From Chenopodium formosanum (taxonomy: Eukaryota; Streptophyta; Magnoliopsida; Caryophyllales; Amaranthaceae), in NCBI GenBank assembly GCA_024500155.1, contig CM044880.1, forward strand, positions 6,820,001 through 6,884,000: 64,000 nucleotides of DNA, written 5' to 3'. The notes beneath the pieces were generated by a model. That model had not been told where the DNA came from, ran no database searches, and saw only the letters and a list, made by a program, of their open reading frames with translations. How positions within the stretch are numbered: the stretch's first letter is position 1; every line of letters begins with the position of its first letter. Positions 1 to 11,129 of this stretch are shown piece after piece. The position numbers and the translations under genes were made by a program.

Positions 1-605
1 TCATAAACATCATCTTTGTTTTTCGGTTTCCAAAATTATCGTCACTTTTTGGTTGTTCAACCATGATCATTACTTCTTCGACTACTATCACAGGCGGCCT
101 TTCTTCAGAAGTAGTTTCCATCTTTTCAACCACCGTAGCTGCATGCATAATAGTTATTCATTCATGTGTACAAATCATGTAAATAAGGATTTTTGAAATA
201 TGGTACGGAGTATAAATTGTTCACGTAATATATATATGTATGTACATAATTTAGAAAATGTATGAAAGGATTTAGGGCATAATCTGAACTAAATAGAACT
301 GAACTGAGCTGAACTGAACTGAATTGAGTTGAACTGAGCTGAACTGAATTGTTTATGAGAGAAGGAAATTGAAAATTGAACTGAACTAAACTAAACTAAA
401 ATTAAGCTGAAAAGAATAGGTTCTTAATTGAATTTGTTGCGTTAATCAATAAAACAAGTTCAAAACCTTAAAAAAAAAAAAAAAAAAAGAGAGAGAGAGA
501 GAGACTAGAACAAGGTAAGATACCTGTAGTAGTAGTACTGAACAAGAATAACATTACTGCTATAACAACGGGAACAACCATCAAGTTAGCTAAGACCTTC
601 TTCAT
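1..605 (-). CDS. secreted knottin-type peptide precursor, 5' part, runs off window
   Basis: Two exons are visible. Exon 1 (605-524) starts at the ATG at 605 and encodes a 27-residue signal peptide, MKKVLANLMVV followed by a VIAVMLFLF hydrophobic core. It ends in phase 1 at a GTATCT donor. Exon 2 begins at 138 after a TGCAG acceptor and stays open to the window edge, giving an acidic Val/Glu-rich propeptide. The motif GNRKTKMM near the edge matches GNQKTKMM in the complete paralogue at 7446-7946, and the intron sits in the same phase at the end of the signal peptide. An upstream in-frame ATG at 701 lies too close to the TATA-like element at 710-718 to be transcribed, so 605 is preferred. The cysteine-rich mature part should lie left of position 1; it is not visible. 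Predicted role, by homology only: secreted defence or inhibitor peptide. Confidence 0.6.
290..412. repeat. GAACTGAACT-type short tandem repeat
   Basis: Degenerate 5-10 bp units of the form GAACT(GA/AA) run through this stretch, inside the intron of the knottin-like gene. The same GAACTGAAAT/AAGCTGA composition recurs at about 37080-37155 and inside the MITE at 58361-58506, so this is probably a decayed MITE of that family. Confidence 0.5.
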
Positions 606-709
606 TTTCTGTTTTTCTAGATTAAGCTCGAAACTTAATATTTTTCTTTTTGTTAATGAACTAATAATGCTTTTGTTGCACTTCTTACTATTTCCTCCCA
701 CAACCCTTT

Positions 710-718
710 CTATTTATT
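710..718 (-). promoter_or_regulatory. TATA-like element of the left knottin-like gene
   Basis: Reading the minus strand, CAATAAATAGA lies about 105 nt upstream of the chosen ATG at 605. The expected start site 25-35 nt downstream falls near 680 and leaves a short leader. No mapped start site is available. Confidence 0.45.
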
Positions 719-2513
719 GTAGCTGCTAGCATACGGTACAATCTTACAAATGTAATTTGGATTAAGGAAATAACATTATTTTATTAAATAAATTAAAAAA
801 AAAAAATTAAAAAAAAAAAAGAGATTTCTCAAAGAAAAAAAAAAAAGAAATATATAAAGAGTTTTTTAGAACATCGTCTAACAATGTTGACAATATGTAA
901 GGATAATTTAAATATAACAAGCAATATAATATTCTATGTGCGTTTGTTAAATATATATATTCTAGGTGCGTTTGGCGAGGAATATTTAAACAACATTAGC
1001 ATACTATACTCTTGCGATTATTTGGTTTCTTGCGATTATTTGAATCAATCCAAATAATCATCATTCGTCTGTTTCAAAAATAATAATAATAATAATCATC
1101 ATTAGTCACCCAATTTATTTTATTTTTAAAAAATTTGTATTATATTTTTACCAAATAAACAAATGAATGAATTAATTTAAGTATGAACTGGAGAGTATGT
1201 TTATAATTCAAAGTTCAATTTTAAATGGATGAAAATGGTTGATTATCTCATACTTAGGTACTCTCTATGTTCCTGAGGGTTATATTTGTCATTTTAGACA
1301 TTTTAATTATTATTTTTTACACGTTATATCCCTCATACATACCTATTTTTCATGCAATTATCCCCAGTTATAGAAAAATATATTTGCAATAGTCTCAATA
1401 CAATTATTCCTACTATTTACAAAGATATATTCATATATACATACTCCTAAAATAAATATTCCTAAGTTTGAATTAATTTAATGCTTTAATATTCGATATA
1501 GAGTATGTGACATCTAATCATTGGATTCCACCATCTTATTTTCTTAATTAACTGCATAAAAACACTAGATCTAACTTTTTTTTGGAGATGGAAGAGAATA
1601 TTATTATGTTGTCTGGTATAAAACCATTCATAACACATCCTTATCTTAACTAATAATTATTAGTTTCATGTATTAAAATGATAAATTAAAAAAATTAAGT
1701 TTATTATAGCAAGAGTATATTATGCGATTATGTTTAATTATTCCTCTCATGGAATGCATATAGAGTACTATATTGCTCGTAATATTTTTATTCTTACAAA
1801 TTTGTCATATTTCCTCTGGGTTTTTTTGTTTTGTTTTTTTTTTTTTTTTAAAATAAAAATTTATTTCACAGTATTTAGAGTATCATGCTTGTCATTGACT
1901 ATTTTTTTTTTTTTTTTGAAAGATTGTCATTGACTATTTTAGTGATGCACGGTTTGTTTGATTTTTTTTAAATATTTTTTTTTTGTATTTATGAGCATAA
2001 AATTTGTTATATATTTAGATTAAATTTCTAATATTAAAAGATAATATATAATATTTAATTAATTTAAACTTAAAAATCTCATTCGCCAATTTTGCTTACC
2101 TGACATTTAAATTATTTAATTCTAAAAGAAATTAATAATCTCTTATTTAATTGGCTACTACTAAGATTTATAATCCTACATGGCGCGCTGAGAAAATTAG
2201 ATCCTACGTGGCTCTCTAAAAACTCGGGAAAAAACTCCCCTTTATATAAATATATATATTATATTTTATCACTTTTTAGTAAAAGTTATAAAAATTTCAT
2301 ATTATCACGAGTCTAACAAAATTCCACTTATTTAATTATGTTTCTCTTAACATATACTTCGTATTGATCATGAAAGATAATTAAAACAGCGTGAATAATT
2401 ATGTAAATAATGTAAAATGTCAAATATTATGATTAAAAAATTGAAGCAGACTAACCATGATGAATATTTAATACCCTCGAGGAACGCACAATAGGATTAT
2501 ACGGAATATTGCT
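719..2513. other. AT-rich intergenic DNA, no gene seen
   Basis: Homopolymer A/T tracts, TA-rich stretches and short ORFs made of low-complexity codons. No domain, repeat end or splice-supported exon was recognised. Confidence 0.6.
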
Positions 2514-2645
2514 ATGTCAAAACTCAAAATTATTAGGCATGATCTGAGTCAGCAAATTGAAAGATTGCAAGCTACTTGTATTAAGATTTGCTCAACAATA
2601 GATCGAAGCCAGTTGAAGGGGCTCCTTCAACGTTTATATAAATAA
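2514..2645 (+). other. 43-codon ORF of unknown origin, possible exon fragment
   Basis: From ATG 2514 to TAA 2643-2645 the frame reads MSKLKIIRHDLSQQ, then a mixed, non-low-complexity sequence ending QRLYK. It is open upstream to about 2473. The composition looks more protein-like than the surrounding AT-rich DNA, but no family is recognised and no splice partner was found. It could be a gene fragment carried by a transposon, or chance. Confidence 0.15.
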
Positions 2646-2903
2646 ATTTAACAATTTATACAAGATCTGGTAAACTTTGCTTTCTAAGTGAATACTCAGC
2701 TCTTTAGCGCTATAATGCAATGAAACATTTGTATAGTAGAAAATGAATTTTCTTATTTGCTTTTCACGACATACTTGTCATTTGGAGTTAAATGATGTCA
2801 CATTTAGTTATGAGACTATATTTAATTTGATTGCGTGCAAAATGGCATTATCACATTAGATTAGCATGATGTTTTTTTTAGCTAAATGGATGATACATGT
2901 GAA

Positions 2904-3643
2904 GAGCATCTTCAATGATAAGCTAATTGTCAAGAGGGCTTCCAAACAAAGGGTTGTGGGACAATTAATAAAGCCATATCGCACAAGGGCAATGTAGGAG
3001 TTTTAGGCGTCATCGTAGAGATGTCTCATTGAACTGTCAAATAATACCACTGATGCTTTAGTGGTACAAAATACACTCTCTGCGATATAAAAATATAGTT
3101 TTAATTGTACTTACAAAAATTCAATTGGAGTTCCAGTAGAACAAAATATAAACTCAGTGATAGTGATCCCTATAAATTTTTGTCCGTTTTGCACATGAAC
3201 ATATGTTTGAAAAATATTAGTAGGCCCACATTACCTTTTTAACTTTTCTTATCTCCCTCTTCTTTGTACCTTTTTATTTTTTTAATAGTTGTCAGACTCA
3301 CAACACTCCATTTATACTTCCTTAATTATTAGATAAGCTTGTCATGCCATATAGGATTCTAAGCTAATTTTTTTTTGTAGCTATTTTATGCCCCCATAGT
3401 TAGAATTTTTTTGTATGGGCAATAATAAGCTATTTCAATGAGCTTAATTAACATTCTCAATTATATTTGAAAATTTAATTATATAGAATATTAATATCTT
3501 AACGTTTGGAAACTTTTTTTTTCAATGCTAGCTAATTTGCTTGGCCAAACTAATTGTATTTTTTAGCTCCAATGGTCAAACTAATAGCTAAAAACATTTT
3601 AAAATTGCAAAAAAATCTATAGATATAATCATTGGAGTTGCTC
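2904..3643. mobile_element. candidate MITE bounded by GAGCA inverted ends
   Basis: The left end GAGCATCTTCAATGA is the inverted counterpart of the right end TCATTGGAGTTGCTC with two mismatches. Inside is non-coding AT-rich DNA with repeated AAGCTAAT-type words. The target duplication is unclear. Confidence 0.3.
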
Positions 3644-4012
3644 AACACCTGTCAAAGTAAGAAAAGGCGGCAGAGAAAAAACACCCTTTCCTCCATCCCA
3701 ATATATCTCTCTTTTATGGGGAGCAATTTTTTTACATTTTAATTAATTGGGTATTTCCGATTGATATTTCAAATGCTCTAATATGGAAAAACATTAGACA
3801 ATCAGCCAATAGATGGCACAAATGTTCAAGAACACTAATAATAGACTACTTCATCTCTTAAAAAGATAAAGACGGATACAAGGTATGCTCTACATTACAC
3901 AATTTCAACATGAAGGTATAATTTTCTAGATTTGCTAATATTTCTATAATTAATAAAATTAACGTAGAAATTTGAAGTTGAAAAACTTGATGATGATATA
4001 TTTTATTTGCAG

Positions 4013-4080
4013 CTGAATTCTACAAAATCATCTTTGAAGACGACTCTGATGACTGCAAATTTACAATTCAATACCAATAA
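4013..4080 (+). pseudogene. fossil last-exon-like fragment
   Basis: A convincing acceptor (TTTTATTTGCAG) is followed by a 22-codon frame reading EFYKIIFEDDSDDCKFTIQYQ and a TAA stop. The preceding candidate exon ending at a GTATGC donor near 3881 carries an in-frame stop, so no complete gene is present. The family is not recognised. A second copy near 6222-6240 keeps the ends but has lost the middle. Confidence 0.25.
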
Positions 4081-4440
4081 AACCAATTAAGTTCATAACT
4101 AGGATTGGTGATTGTTTTATCTAAATCCAAAAAATCAATTGTTGCTCATAATGTAAAACGAAGGTATAGTATATACATACGGGATTTGATTTCATGTTCG
4201 TTTAGGAACCCTAATACTTAATTAATTTACTGTTTACAATCTCGTACAATATGATTAAGCAAATCTGCGAATTACAAGCTCGTGTATATATGCAGATTTG
4301 TAACTCAATGTGGAAGATATATAGAAGGACTGTACTACACCAATGACAAAAACATGTTTTTAATCCGTATGTATTCCTCGCGTCCCCCCCGTGGAATTGG
4401 TTCACATGTGAAACGATAAGATCAACTAAACAACTATCAA
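4080..4440. repeat. duplicated flanking segment, copy 1
   Basis: Contains the words GATTGGTGATTGTTTTATCT, GCTCGTGTATA, ACTGTACTACACCAATGACA and CACATGTGAAACGATAAGAT in the same order as 6235-6800. A more diverged third copy is at 8520-8800. No coding potential of its own is seen. Confidence 0.7.
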
Positions 4441-4508
4441 GATATTTCCTTACTCCGTATTTTATTTACTTGCAAGTTGCAACACATTTCATTTTACTTT
4501 TTAAATGC

Positions 4509-4558
<50 letters not shown>

Positions 4559-4652
4559 TCTTTAATAAGTAATAAGTAAAAAATAATAAATATTTTATAT
4601 TATAAAAACATAGATTTGCTATTAGAAAAAAAATTAAATTAAATTCGATCTT

Positions 4653-4822
4653 GCTAACGAGCGCCCCGGAGCGTTAGATAAGGATAAATTATATTGGTTG
4701 AAATGGTATTAAGTTAGGAATTCATGACAAAATCACGCGTCGTTCGGTGTAAGTAATGTTAATTTTACTCTAATATTTGCACTTTAATTCTCTTATCTAA
4801 CGCCCCGGGGGCGCTCATTAGC
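4653..4822. mobile_element. MITE with GC-rich inverted ends (about 170 bp)
   Basis: Left end GCTAACGAGCGCCCCGG and right end CCGGGGGCGCTCATTAGC are inverted repeats. They continue inward through GCGTTAGATAAG and its complement, giving arms of about 32 bp. The interior is short and non-coding. The superfamily was not assigned because no clear target duplication was seen. Confidence 0.65.
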
Positions 4823-5091
4823 TTTTGCCAATTAAATTATAGGGTTTTACATAAGAGTGCAATTTTATGTTAATTATAATCCATAAAATGTACTTATATA
4901 CCCCATATGTCTCTATTTCCCTCTATTTATTGGCATATTTTGACCGCACAATGTTTTATAGTATACTTTGACCGGCACAATGTTTTATAAAAATTTGATT
5001 GGCTTATTTTTGTGATAATTAACAATACAGGATATAAACTTTTATTTAATATTTATAGTTATTGAATTGTAGTGTTATTATTATAAACTAG

Positions 5092-5145
5092 AATGTACTC
5101 ATGCTAATGCATGAGCTATTTGTATGTGTAGGAAACAAATTAGTA
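5092..5145 (-). mobile_element. Helitron-type 3' terminus (minus orientation)
   Basis: On the minus strand a perfect stem CTCATGC/GCATGAG with a short loop is followed about 6 nt later by CTAG and a T, the classic Helitron hairpin plus CTRR end. The 5' TC end could not be placed. Confidence 0.45.
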
Positions 5146-5649
5146 TTTCTGTATAAATAATGGAAGTTACATAAGTGAAACTATGAAAGCTATAAGTTTT
5201 TTTTTTTTTTTTTAAAAAAAAGAAATTATTTTTTAAAAGTTAATTATTTAGGGTAATTAGAGTTATTTGGAAGTTATTTTCAAAAATAAAAAAGAGAGAA
5301 TGCATGAGTATTGAGAGTTGGGGGTTTGGAGTGCTATGAGAAAGTGTTGCAAAACCAACTATTAAATTATATAAAAGATAAATCAACAAATTCCTACCTT
5401 ATAAAAAATATAAAAATGCTCTTATTAAATAGTGTGATGCCAATTATACCCTTCAAAATTGTGCGTTTGACAATTATACCCTCATTAATATGTACAAGTT
5501 TTTTTTTTTTTTTTTTTAAAAAAAATGAATAGTGTTTGACAACTATACCCACCAAAATGTTTATTTACTTAATTATTTTTCTCTCATTAATGTTAGTTGT
5601 CATGGACATTTATACTTCTAAACATAGCTGCTTACATATCAATACTTTT

Positions 5650-5702
5650 ATTTGTGATTTAAGGCCAATCGAAAGAAGGTTAGCTATGACGCGCGCATAA
5701 CG
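5650..5702 (+). mobile_element. Helitron-type 3' terminus (plus orientation)
   Basis: ACGCG-loop-CGCGT forms a stem, followed by GTTAGCTTCCCTAG and a host T. This matches Helitron 3' architecture. The start of the element was not found, although the stretch back to about 5100 contains nothing else recognisable. Confidence 0.4.
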
Positions 5703-7340
5703 CGTGTTAGCTTCCCTAGTATATAATAAAAGCGAATGTGTCAATCCTGATTGGAAAAAAAAAAAACTTTCAAAGAAAAAATACGATATGGTGTAGAATG
5801 ATACGGAATGTGGGAGTATAACACATTATTCCAATATATTACCTTATACGTAGTATATGTTTGCTTATTATAGAAAGATACTTATTGTATTACAAAATAT
5901 AAGAAATATTTGTTAGAATATATTACGAAAAATTCATCTAGCTTAGTGATTTCGAACCCATAAGGAAAAAAATCCTAAATTTTTTAAAATGGGTTATTGC
6001 TTAAAGTCTTGAATTGGAGTATCATTTGATATGCTTTGGATTAGTAAAGGTTTGTACATACAATTGTTAAGTAAATATGATGATATTACGAACATTGTTT
6101 CACGATTGTTATGTGGTACGTAGATCTGTCTTTATTTTATTTATTTTTTTAAATGTTTTTAGGGCCGGGTTTTTAGATAATATATATGATCGTCAATGTC
6201 CTACCATTATTAAAATCCTAGCGAATTCAATACCAATAAAACCAATTATGTCCGTCAATAACTAAGATTGGTGATTGTTTTATCTAAATCCAAAAAATCA
6301 ATTGTTGCACATAGTGTAAAACGGATATATGGTACATATGAGATTTGATTTTGATAGCGTACATAACATATTTCTGGGGCTCAACCATTAGCTTAAGCTT
6401 TTGGTTGAAATGGTCCTTCAACAGATTTCATGTTTAGCAACACTAAGACTTAAGCAATTTACTATTTGCAACCTCGGCATTCAAAAACAAGGTATAATTA
6501 TAATTAGCATAGCTATGAATATTGAAAAGTTAGTAATGAATTGAAAACTGAGTATTAATGCACTCAATTACACAAAAATTAAAGAAACTAGCCCTAATGC
6601 AACAAGATTAAGCAAATCTGCGAATTGCAAGCTCGTGTATACAAATTTGCAACTGAATGGAAGATGTATAGCAGGACTGTACTACACCAATGACAATAAC
6701 ATGTTTTTTATCCGTATGTATTCCTCGCGTCCCCCGAGGCGAATTGGTTCACATGTGAAACGATAAGATTTACTCGTACTAAAACGACAATCAGATATTT
6801 CCTTACTTCATACTCCGTATTTCTTTTTACTCGTAAAGTTGTAAAGTTGTAACACATCCCATTTATTTTCAAATGCCTTTTTTTTTAATTACAAATATCT
6901 TTAATGAGTAGTAGTAAGTTAAAAAATAAAAAGACTTTTGCATTATAGAAACATAGATCGCTATTAGGAAAAAAAAGAAATTGAGATGATAAATCTAAAT
7001 ATAATGTTTTTTATATGGATATTATTTTTTCCTTTATTAACTATAAATCACTTAAGTTGGTCAAAGTAAAATAGTATGTTAAATAGTGTAAAAGTTAAAG
7101 TACTTCTCCAACTAATAATAAGGAAACAGTGAGTACATGCTCAATTTAATATTGGAAATACCTTTATTTTTTTCTTCTTATTTTCTGTTTTTGGTTTTTT
7201 GTTTTTTAAAAAATCAAAAATAATTGAAAATAAAAAATAATGTCAAACAAGATTAATTATTCTACTTCTTTTTGTTTAATTATCCCATTTAAAACTTAAA
7301 TATATAGATGTCATCAACATATTTGGACAGATGTCATCTC
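5703..7340. other. intergenic DNA with second flanking-segment copy at 6235-6800
   Basis: Copy 2 of the duplicated segment lies at 6235-6800 (shared words with 4080-4440), ending about 550 bp upstream of the knottin TATA box. Around 6370-6440 is a scrap resembling the left part of the tRNA-related repeat at 10690-10875. No gene was seen. Confidence 0.6.
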
Positions 7341-7347
7341 AAGCTAC

Positions 7348-7355
7348 TATAAATA
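7348..7355 (+). promoter_or_regulatory. TATA box of the knottin gene
   Basis: TATAAATA lies 91 nt upstream of the ATG at 7446, predicting a start site near 7380 and a leader of about 65 nt. Confidence 0.6.
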
Positions 7356-7445
7356 GAAGGGTAGTATGAAGAAATGATAACACCAAACTACAATAAGAAT
7401 ATAACGAGTTTTATATTTGTTTTGGGTTCACTTCAATTCAGAGAT

Positions 7446-7946
7446 ATGGATAGGGTCTCGTTCAAGCTCGTTGCTTTTGCTTTTTTAGCATTCATGCTGT
7501 GTACTGCAACAAGTTAGTTCGTTAATAATTTCCTTTGTTTTATTATTATATGAACTCTTTAGATAGTAAACTATACAGTATTACTCTATAGTCTTTACTA
7601 ATTATTACATAATTTTGATTTTATTAATTATGCAGCACCAGTTGTTGGAAGGGCGACAACATCTTCTACTGAAGAACTGGCATTGGCAATGGAATATAAA
7701 ATGATACCGGAGAAAATGGCAACGAGCAGAGTAGAGCCGAGTATACACCAGACTAACCTGGGAAACCAGAAAACCAAGATGATGAATTCGCAACGAATTG
7801 TTGATGTTCTTGAGTCGTATATGAAGAAAGACTTACAGTGCGTGGGAGCAGGCAGGGGCTGTAACATTTATTTTGGACCTTCATGTTGTTCTTTTCCTTT
7901 GGCATGTCTTCCACCAGGTATTTTTGGTGGTGTTTGTGTCGGTTAA
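7446..7946 (+). CDS. secreted six-cysteine knottin precursor
   Basis: Exon 1 is 7446-7512 and exon 2 is 7636-7946, joined in phase 1 across a GTTAGT...TATGCAG intron, giving 125 residues. Residues 1-23 are a signal peptide (MDRVSFKLVAFAFLAF core). A propeptide of about 65 residues follows, then a C-terminal domain with cysteines at 91, 98, 106, 107, 113 and 123. The spacing is C-x6-C-x7-CC-x5-C-x9-C. This is the inhibitor cystine-knot pattern of plant knottins such as the Mirabilis Mj-AMP antimicrobial peptides, Phytolacca PAFP-S and the amaranth alpha-amylase inhibitor; loops 1 and 2 fit best. The first loop is Gly-rich (VGAGRG) and the domain ends VCVG. Antimicrobial, enzyme-inhibitor or signalling activity are all possible, and the sequence does not decide. 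The propeptide processing site is not obvious; a Lys-Lys-Asp just before Cys91 is a candidate. Confidence 0.85.
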
Positions 7947-9142
7947 TTAAGATCAATAATCACTATCTTCAACTCAATCAACTGCATTAATAATCAGTGT
8001 TCTGCTCAAATTGTTTCTCGATGTAATGTTGTATATATGAATAATATGTCATTGCTATGTGTTCATGCTAGTAGTTTACAAAAGCTAATAAGCATAGTTA
8101 AATAAAGCATGACAAAAATAAGATTTGTAATCACGGATGTAATATCATAAATAAATGATGTATTATTTTTCTTCTTGCATGTATGGATTATGAGAGTGTT
8201 ATCAATTGTAATTTTTCTAATTTCTAATTCTATGCATAATGTTATAACGAACATGAGCAATAGTGTGTTTTAACAATTATTTTTACGTAAAAAAACTTGA
8301 TATTGCAAAACTAAAATGGAGTCAACTTTCAAAAAAGGATGGAGTGTTTGAAGAGGTGACCTCTACTTCAAATGACGAATCAGTCTATTATTAGGTCATT
8401 AGTACTCGCCCAAATTACAACAAATCATACAGACCGTAATTCGTTTTCATATTTAATCATTTATGTACTCCAAGGCCTTAACTAATACCATCTCGGATGC
8501 ATCTAAAAACATGTTATAATAATGATTAGCTTAATTGAAAAGTGAGTACTAAGTACTGATGCATTCAATTACACAAAAAACGTGTATTAGTGTAACAAAT
8601 TAAGCAAAACTACTGCAAATCGCTAGCTCGTGTACGCACAAAGATTTGCAACTCAATGGAATACATTGAACTACTACACCAAGGACAATCACATGTTTCC
8701 TAGAAAAAAAAAAAGGACAATCACATGTTTTTAATTCGTGCCGAGTAGTTAATGTTCCTCGCGTCGTCCCATGAGACGATATTGTTCACATTTTCAGATT
8801 TTCTAGAGTGCATCTAAACCCACAGGGTTTATGTATCCAAGAGCACTAACACTAATGAGGAAAAATATTTCTCCTCATTCTCTCTCTACCCACTTTCTCA
8901 CTCCTCCCACCAATAGTTTTTTTTTTTACCACATCAATGCTTATAAAAAAAAAACTCCTCACCACTATCTCTCCTACTATTTCCTATACCCCACTGCAAT
9001 ACACATCGCCTTTTTTAGTTTGGGAGTGGGGCCCATCACGCTACTATTCACCCACAATTCTCCTCATTCTATGAGAAGATTTATCTCTCCCCATGAGGAG
9101 AATTAAAACTTCTCACTAATGTAGGTTGAATGTTTTTTTTTT
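7947..9142. other. intergenic DNA with third flanking-segment copy at 8520-8800
   Basis: Holds the knottin 3' flank, then a diverged third copy of the segment seen at 4080 and 6235 (GCTCGTGTA, ACTACACCAAGGACAATCACATG, GTTCCTCGCGTC). At 8840-9115 is a low-complexity T/C-rich stretch with ATGAGGA/TCCTCAT inverted words that may be a MITE. No downstream knottin gene is present before the Mutator-like element. Confidence 0.5.
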
Positions 9143-10431
9143 CGGATATTTCACCAAATGCCACTGACAAATTTAAAAATTCATCAAATGCCATCGCATT
9201 TTTCAGAATTCACCAAATGCCACTCAGTTTTTTAAAAATTCACCGAGTGCCATTAATGACCAACGGTCGTTAACTCCGTTAGTCATTAGGGGTTATCATG
9301 ACACATGTCATGATATTATTGGTCCATTTATCTTTATTAATAAAAATTAAAAAAAAAGCTGAAAATATAAAAAAAAAAATCAGAAAATTAAAAAAAAAAA
9401 ACCCAAAATTATTTCAAAAACCCCGACCAGCCAAAACCCCCATCAGCCACAACCACCCTCCCCGCCGCCGTTCCCGCCGTCCCAGCTACTGTATTCTGTT
9501 GTCCCACAGCACCGACGCTGCCCAAGAAGCTCTCCCGCAGCGCCGACCACCTAGAAGATCCCTCGCAGCGCCGACGTCGTTCCTCCCCCTCCCACGAAAC
9601 TCCCTCCCCACCAGCACGTACGAAACTCCCTCCCCACCACCACGAAACCCAGTCCTCAACCCTCAAAATCCTTTCTCTGTCCCGATCCCAGCCCCCTTCC
9701 CTTCCCCAATCCCTTTTCCGGCTACCTCCCCTTCCCCACGCTCCGATTTCGACCCTTATCCCCTTCTAACTTGGCGATTTTGGCCCTCCTCCTCTTCACA
9801 ACCTTGATTTCGTTAATGGTTGTGGTGGGTAAACGGATAGGGGAGGGTTGGAAAGCAGCTCCGAGTTGGAGAACGGCGCGGCAAATCTGGCTGCTCTGGG
9901 CCTCGTCTGGCTGGTGGTAGGGGTGGCGAGGTGGTTGAGGTCACGCTGGGGCTAGGGTCTGGGGTTAATTTTAGGTTTTACAGGGTCGAGGAAGTTTGTG
10001 TGGGTGGCTTTTGGGGTCGACGGTGGGTCAGGTGGGGCGCAAAAGGGTCGGTCGGTCGATTTTCGGTGGTTAAGGTGGTGGTCGGCCGTTTTCCGGCGAT
10101 ATAAGGGGAGGGGCTAGGGTTTGGCGGTGGTAGGGGTGGCTGGGAAAATTTTGGGTTTTTTTTTTTTATTTTAATTTTCTGTTTTTTTTTTATAATTATT
10201 TTCTAATTATTTTCAGCTTTTTTTTAAAAATTTTATTAATAAAGATAAATGGACCAATAATATCATGACATGTGTCATGTTAACCCCTAATGACTAACGG
10301 AGTTAACGGCCGTTGGTCATTAATGACACTCGGTGAATTTTTAAAAAACTGAGTGGCATTTGGTGAATTCTGAAAAGTGCGATGGCATTTGATGAATTTT
10401 TAAATTTGTCAGTGGCATTTGGTGAAATATC
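9143..10431. mobile_element. non-autonomous Mutator-like foldback element (about 1.29 kb)
   Basis: Inverted ends of more than 200 bp start with GATATTTCACCAAATGCCA on the left and finish with its complement on the right. They include repeated (T/C)CA(C/T)CAAATGCCA words and the GTTAACTCCGTTAGTCATTA block. The same TG plus ten T word flanks both sides, consistent with a 9-12 bp target duplication. The core is GC-rich and strand-asymmetric: C-rich at 9415-9780, G-rich at 9830-10140. No transposase is present. The 169-codon Pro/Ser-rich ORF over the core is a composition artefact or captured sequence. Confidence 0.85.
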
Positions 10432-11129
10432 TGTTTTTTTTTTACACCCTTATTTCTTCTGACAAAAGTGACACTAAATTTGACAAAAGTGACACTAAAT
10501 TTGACAAAAGTAAACTCGATGTACAGTAAATGACTGAAAACCGGGTGTATACAAAAGTAATTGTTTATTTAATTGCAGCCACCTTATTTAATTGGGCTAA
10601 GCAGCCCAAGTCCAGTAGACCAGTACTTAGATATGGAGTCATTTAAACTTTAAAGCAAAAGTGCAGAACAAAGAAAATGATAGAGTATAAAACATATTCT
10701 TGGGTCTCAACCATCAATTTAAGCGTTTGGTTAATTTGTTCCTTTAACATGATATTGGAGTCAACGTGAGTACGTGACATAGAGGTCACGGGTTCGAATC
10801 TCATCCACCCCTCTTTCAAAGTGGAATTAATTCACGCCAGGTATGAATGGGCCTGTGTAATTCTTGAAATATGTGTTTTTATGTGTTTTTTTTTTAACAC
10901 ACGATGTTCAATTGTAATTTGTGATTGTGATTCTCTGTAAATAGTTGGAATGATATGTGAAGCAGGATTATTAGTTGGAAATTTGTTTATTGTTTTGGAC
11001 TTACCGTGTTTGACATGGATCCAAAACTAGTTAAAGTGCCAATTTAATTGATAGAAAGCACTATTCTATACCCAAATCCAAATTAGTTGAAAGTTCACCA
11101 CACTTACTCTCTTTATTTATTATTTGTAC
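10432..11129. other. spacer including a tRNA-related repeat
   Basis: Apart from the SINE-like segment at 10690-10875, this is AT-rich spacer with a short direct repeat TGACAAAAGTGACACTAAAT near 10460-10505. No gene was seen. Confidence 0.5.
10690..10875 (+). mobile_element. tRNA-related (SINE-like) repeat fragment
   Basis: GGGTTCGAATCTC at 10790-10802 is an RNA polymerase III B-box-like sequence. It is preceded by a decayed A-box-like GATATTGGAGTCAACG about 40 nt upstream and followed by CATCCACCCCTC, a combination common in plant tRNA-derived repeats. Related left-end sequence (GGCTCAACCATTAGCTTAAG) recurs at about 6378. It does not fold as an intact tRNA gene. Confidence 0.4.

Noticed and set aside
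9298..9807. 169-codon plus-strand ORF rich in Pro and Ser
   Set aside because: It runs over the GC-rich core of a foldback transposon, with low-complexity composition and no recognisable domain.
10780..10810. Possible tRNA gene (GGGTTCGAATCTC B-box)
   Set aside because: No complete cloverleaf or proper A-box spacing; better explained as a tRNA-derived repeat.
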